Assembly (NCBI GenBank): GCA_964351995.1
Contig: CAYGQE010000007.1
Location: forward strand, 82,539-146,538
Origin: SZUA-35 sp964351995
GTDB taxonomy: Bacteria; Actinomycetota; Acidimicrobiia; Acidimicrobiales; SZUA-35
DNA length: 64,000 nucleotides
Direction of reading: 5' to 3'
Shown: one piece after another, positions 61,598-64,000 of the stretch
Position numbering within the stretch: position 1 is the first letter of the stretch
How the letters are laid out: the number at the start of each line of letters is the position of its first letter
Program-made: the position numbers and the translations under genes
Notes under the pieces: generated by a model
The model's database searches: none
What the model was told of the DNA's origin: nothing
What the model saw: only the letters and a program-made list of their open reading frames with translations

Positions 61598-61786
61598 GCC
61601 GAACAAGCCAACCTCCCCGAACTTCTACCCGCTGCAACCGGCGCCTTCATCGACGGTATGCACCTCGCCTTCTGGGCCGCCGCGGGCTCAGCCCTCGCCG
61701 CCGCAGGCCTCGTTTACCTCCGGTACCCCAACAAAGCCAACGAACCCGCACCCATCAGCGAACCCGCCCCCACGACCGCCACATAG
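61598..61786 (+). pseudogene. 3' fragment of an MFS (DHA2-like) transporter
   Basis: An open frame reads EQANLPELLPAATGAFIDGM, HLAFWAAAGSALAAAGLVYL and then RYPNKANEPAP before TAG (61784-61786). The pattern AFIDGMHLAFWAAAGSALA matches the last membrane helix of DHA2-family multidrug MFS transporters. The rest of the gene is missing: the frame meets a stop at 61571 and overlaps the HxlR gene's 5' end. It is best read as the tail of a transporter lost by deletion or recombination. The exact left boundary is unclear. Confidence 0.5.
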
Positions 61787-61968
61787 ACACAGAAACGGAT
61801 GAGGTTCCCCCAGAGCCGATCGTCAAAGAACAAGCCACCGCAGCTCGACGTCGGCTCGCAGCCGAAGGCACCACGGACCCGCTCAGAATGTTCGCCGCTC
61901 ACCCTCGCTGGACTAGCGAATAGCCGGCAAACCCGAGCAGGTCGGGACCGCCTCGGCACGAGTCAAGC

Positions 61969-62055
61969 CCACGCATAACGACGCCGCAGAATCACGCGCC
62001 CTGTACGGCAGCGACCGCTCGGGAACGGCCCAAGCGTGACGTCACAGAATCACGC
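61969..62055 (-). repeat. Cassette-associated element, copy A
   Basis: On the plus strand it starts CCACGCATAACG and has CAGAATCACG at 61987, CGGCCC at 62026 (+39) and CAGAATCACG again at 62045 (+58). It is the same order and spacing as copies at 62495, 62926 and 63889. It lies 7 bp after the VOC stop. Confidence 0.85.
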
Positions 62056-62062
62056 ATGAGGT

Positions 62063-62449
62063 TCAGCCTTGCTGAGTTAGCTCGACGATGTTGCCATCTG
62101 GATCGGCATATCTCGCTGATCGACCCCATGGCTGCTGCTTGGGTTCATGAAGGACCGCAACACCAGCGTCTGAGGCCCTCCTGTGAGCGTGGTCAAGGTC
62201 GCGAACCCGGAAAGCGATCTGAGCTCCGGTGGTGGTGGACCCATCCTTTGACTCGTAGAGCGCAAAGTGGATGAACGCGCCGTCGGTCCACGATGTTGCA
62301 GCATGGCGGCCACTCGTCCACGGGTCGTCTCCATGGTGGTCCTCGAGGTGGAGATCGAGCCCGAAGGCGTCGCGGTACATCGAGATCGATCTATCAAGTT
62401 CGGCGACGGTGAAAACCACGGTTACTAGGCGGCCGACGCTTGGATCCAT
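62063..62449 (-). CDS. VOC family (glyoxalase/bleomycin-resistance-like) protein
   Basis: This 128-residue protein has two beta-alpha-beta-beta-beta modules of the VOC fold: VTVVFTVAELDRSISMYRDA and IAFRVRDLDHAHRRASDAG, ending with the metal-ligand part YADPDGNIVELTQ. Members are glyoxalases, dioxygenases or drug-binding proteins, and the substrate cannot be told. It sits between elements C (46 bp upstream) and A (7 bp after its stop), as a cassette gene would. Confidence 0.83.
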   Translation of the reverse strand: MDPSVGRLVTVVFTVAELDRSISMYRDAFGLDLHLEDHHGDDPWTSGRHAATSWTDGAFIHFALYESKDGSTTTGAQIAFRVRDLDHAHRRASDAGVAVLHEPKQQPWGRSARYADPDGNIVELTQQG

Positions 62450-62494
62450 CTAACCACTCTGCCACAGAGCCAACCCTTCCGACCCGAGGCGGCG

Positions 62495-62582
62495 CCACTC
62501 GATAACAGCCACACGGAACAACGACCTCGGCGCATCAAGCACCGCACTACTTCGGCCCCACTGCGGCGTCACAGAAACACGG
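62495..62582 (-). repeat. Cassette-associated element, copy C
   Basis: The boxes are CGGAACAACG at 62514, CGGCCC at 62553 (+39) and CAGAAACACG at 62572 (+58). A perfect 10-bp inverted repeat, GACCCGAGGC (62481-62490) and GCCTCGGGTC (62585-62594), flanks it, so the whole can fold as a hairpin. It is the most diverged in the first box. Confidence 0.8.
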
Positions 62583-62592
62583 AAGCCTCGGG

Positions 62593-62823
62593 TCAGGAAG
62601 CGCTTCGAGGATCGTCGAACCGCAACTCATCTGCGGTGAAGTCGGTCCAGCTCTTGCCATCCCAGTATCGGTACTCGGCCTCGCCGCGCTTGTCGACGAA
62701 CCAACCGGCGGGAGCCGGCCGTGCAGCGGCCGTCTCTTCATCGAGAATCTTCTTGTGACGGTGGAATATGAGATCAAACCCTCTGATCTTCTTGCGGCGC
62801 ATGCTGGACAAGGTAGACGACAC
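62593..62823 (-). CDS. Small DUF2510-domain protein
   Basis: This 76-residue protein has a basic N-terminus (RRKKIRGFDLIFHRHKK) and a C-terminal DUF2510 unit: PAGWFVDKRGEAEYRYWDGK then SWTDF. This WW-like unit of about 35 residues is common in actinobacterial membrane proteins, where its job is unknown. No membrane helix is present. GTG 62823 starts the longest frame; ATG 62799 is possible. It lies between elements B and C. Confidence 0.75.
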   Translation of the reverse strand: MSSTLSSMRRKKIRGFDLIFHRHKKILDEETAAARPAPAGWFVDKRGEAEYRYWDGKSWTDFTADELRFDDPRSAS

Positions 62824-62925
62824 GATGGCTTGTGTTTCGTCGTCGGATCCTCGGCAAACCTGATGGTGGACCAGAGCCTGCCAGCCGAGTCAGATGGTTC
62901 GGGTGAGACCAGTTGATGACTGAAT

Positions 62926-63012
62926 CCACACATAACGCCCGCACAGAATCACGACCTCCGCCGGGGAGTGACCGCCCGGGAACGGCCCCACTGCGGCGCC
63001 GCAATATCACAG
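62926..63012 (-). repeat. Cassette-associated element, copy B
   Basis: The boxes are CAGAATCACG at 62944, CGGCCC at 62983 (+39) and CAATATCACA at 63002 (+58). The central ACCGCCCGGGAACGGCCC nearly equals copy A. It lies 79 bp after the VapC-like stop. Confidence 0.85.
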
Positions 63013-63091
63013 GTGTCCGTCGAGCTGCATGGCATCAGGCTTCCACACCGTGCCGTGAGCGACGGCCGCCAGACTGGATCACGCTCGGGTG

Positions 63092-63517
63092 TCATGACGT
63101 CGTCAATGCAACCGAGATTCCAATCGACTGAGCTGCAGCTGCGAGTTCGTGGTCGCCCGTCACGAGGGCAAGTTCTTCATCGTTGACGAGCACCGCTGAC
63201 GCAAGGTGCACTGCGTCATAGCCTCGCAGTCCGTGGGCCTGTGCAAGGTCGCCAGCGGATGCCGCCAATTCAGCCGAGACCTCGATGTAGCTGATCTCAA
63301 GAGCGATCGACTCGAGTTCGCTCACCGCTCGCTCCAACTCCACGACAGTCAATCGGCTCATGCGTTGCGCCTGGGCCAGCGCTGCACGCGCTTCGGGGTA
63401 GATCAGTCGCGTGCTCACGACGCGCGTCGCCTCGTTCCACAACCGACTGCACGTCGACGATGCAGGTTCGCCGACCACAAGCGGAATCAGCGCAGATGTG
63501 TCGAAGTACGCAATCAC
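63092..63517 (-). CDS. PIN-domain toxin (VapC-like)
   Basis: This 141-residue PIN protein has D6 in AYFDTSALIPLVVGE, an acidic residue in YPEARAALAQA, and the C-terminal pair GYDAVHLASAV and LVTGDHELAAAA. These are the usual acidic metal site of PIN ribonucleases. VapC toxins cleave tRNA or rRNA. GTG 63517 overlaps the antitoxin stop by 4 bp, the usual toxin-antitoxin arrangement. It is the largest cassette in the group. Confidence 0.9.
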   Translation of the reverse strand: MIAYFDTSALIPLVVGEPASSTCSRLWNEATRVVSTRLIYPEARAALAQAQRMSRLTVVELERAVSELESIALEISYIEVSAELAASAGDLAQAHGLRGYDAVHLASAVLVNDEELALVTGDHELAAAAQSIGISVALTTS

Positions 63518-63771
63518 CGACGCTGCTCAGCGACGAGGTCGCTGACGGTCTCGCTGCTACTCGGCTCCGGAGCGGTGCGCTGGCGCTTTTCATGAGCTGG
63601 CGGAGAGATCAGCCCTTCGCTGATGAGGCGGTCAATCGGGCGCGGCTGATCGAGAGGCACCAACCTTGCGACCGCTTTGCCGTGGTCGGTCACGGTCACC
63701 TCTTGTCCGTCACGCACGACGCTGAGATAGCGGCTGAGGTGGTCTCTGAGTTCACGTACTCCAGCTTCCAT
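63514..63771 (-). CDS. Antitoxin, Phd/YefM-like
   Basis: This 85-residue protein has the Phd/YefM N-terminal part: VRELRDHLSRYLSVVRDGQE then VTVTDHGKAVARLVPL, and a disordered, charged C-terminus that would wrap the toxin. ATG 63771 is preferred; an in-frame extension to 63843 is possible but lacks family similarity. Such antitoxins bind their own promoter. The toxin is coded next. The pair could stabilise the neighbouring array. Confidence 0.88.
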   Translation of the reverse strand: MEAGVRELRDHLSRYLSVVRDGQEVTVTDHGKAVARLVPLDQPRPIDRLISEGLISPPAHEKRQRTAPEPSSSETVSDLVAEQRR

Positions 63772-63888
63772 TCGATCATTATGGCGCTTTCTCACGAGGA
63801 AATCTAGCCACATGTGGCGAACGGGACGCCAGTTCCGAATCACCAGGGCTGTCCATCAGGCCAAGCAGGGCCATCGCTGATCCTTGAT

Positions 63889-63976
63889 CCACCCGATATC
63901 CGCGCCACGGAATCACGCCTCAACCGCAGAGGCCGGCGTGCGATATCGGCCCCTATGCAGTGTTCGATAATCACGC
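63889..63976 (-). repeat. Cassette-associated element, copy D
   Basis: The boxes are CGGAATCACG at 63908, CGGCCC at 63947 (+39) and GATAATCACG at 63966 (+58). The left end is CCACCCGATATC where A has CCACGCATAAC. It lies upstream of the antitoxin, so it would belong to a further cassette beyond the right edge. Confidence 0.8.
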
Positions 63977-64000
63977 GCCCGATCGGCTCTCGACCAGAGC

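Noticed and set aside
61969..63976. The four elements as canonical integron attC sites
   Set aside because: Three copies end in GTTATG/GTTATC on the minus strand, which resembles the GTTRRRY core, but none has the matching RYYYAAC at the other end and the two inner boxes are direct, not inverted, repeats. No integrase gene is in the window.
61969..63976. The elements as a CRISPR array
   Set aside because: The ATCACG boxes pair at a 58-bp period only within each element, and genes of 0.2-0.7 kb lie between elements. There is no run of regular repeats and spacers and no cas gene.

Overview
The window is GC-rich (roughly 62-66 percent by eye) and gene-dense. It looks like an actinobacterial chromosome, most likely a member of Acidimicrobiia or a relative. 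This is inferred from a DivIVA/Wag31-type gene, EgtB, a crotonyl-CoA carboxylase/reductase, Thr/Pro-rich secreted proteins, HxlR and NarL regulators, and frequent GTG/TTG starts with 4-base stop/start overlaps. No rRNA or other taxonomic anchor is present. Three runs of exactly 100 N, at 11979, 14031 and 47932, are scaffold gaps. Each lies inside a short tandem or direct repeat.

Left third (1-30 kb), mostly housekeeping and catabolism: the 3' end of an IclR regulator; a MarR regulator divergent from two pirins; aroC; a ferredoxin with a TrpB2-type tryptophan synthase beta chain; an anchored OmpA-like protein; an FAH-family hydrolase, a GH2 glycosidase and a PIG-L deacetylase; a DMSP-demethylase-like gene (dmdA); an MFS exporter; tRNA-Ala; a CapA-like lipoprotein and a PQQ-type propeller; prfC; two alpha/beta hydrolases coupled to a nucleoside hydrolase; an ABC exporter; a NarL-type two-component pair; and a polyprenyl synthase behind xseA/xseB.

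Middle (29.6-51 kb): two c-di-GMP proteins (29.6 and 48.3 kb); tesB and ccr; a very long DivIVA-like protein; a thiolase; a candidate structured small RNA with its own promoter and terminator; the recR-ybaB-dnaX operon with SRP RNA upstream; two tRNA-Ser genes; egtB; tadA; and a secreted subtilase ending in an array of AQWSG pentapeptides.

Right part (51-64 kb), accessory in character: after tRNA-Ser(CGA) there is about 0.9 kb without genes. Next comes a module made of an ABC exporter, an OmpR-type two-component system and a divergent operon (lipoprotein, adaptor with peptidoglycan-binding repeats, MacB-like ATPase and permease, SnoaL-like protein, second lipoprotein). TTCAGG boxes lie in the control regions of this module. 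The last 2 kb hold small unrelated genes (VOC protein, DUF2510 protein, PIN/antitoxin pair), all on the minus strand. An 87-88 bp element of fixed internal geometry follows each gene or gene pair, which gives the layout of a gene-cassette array. The elements do not fit canonical integron attC sites. This is the most unusual feature of the window.
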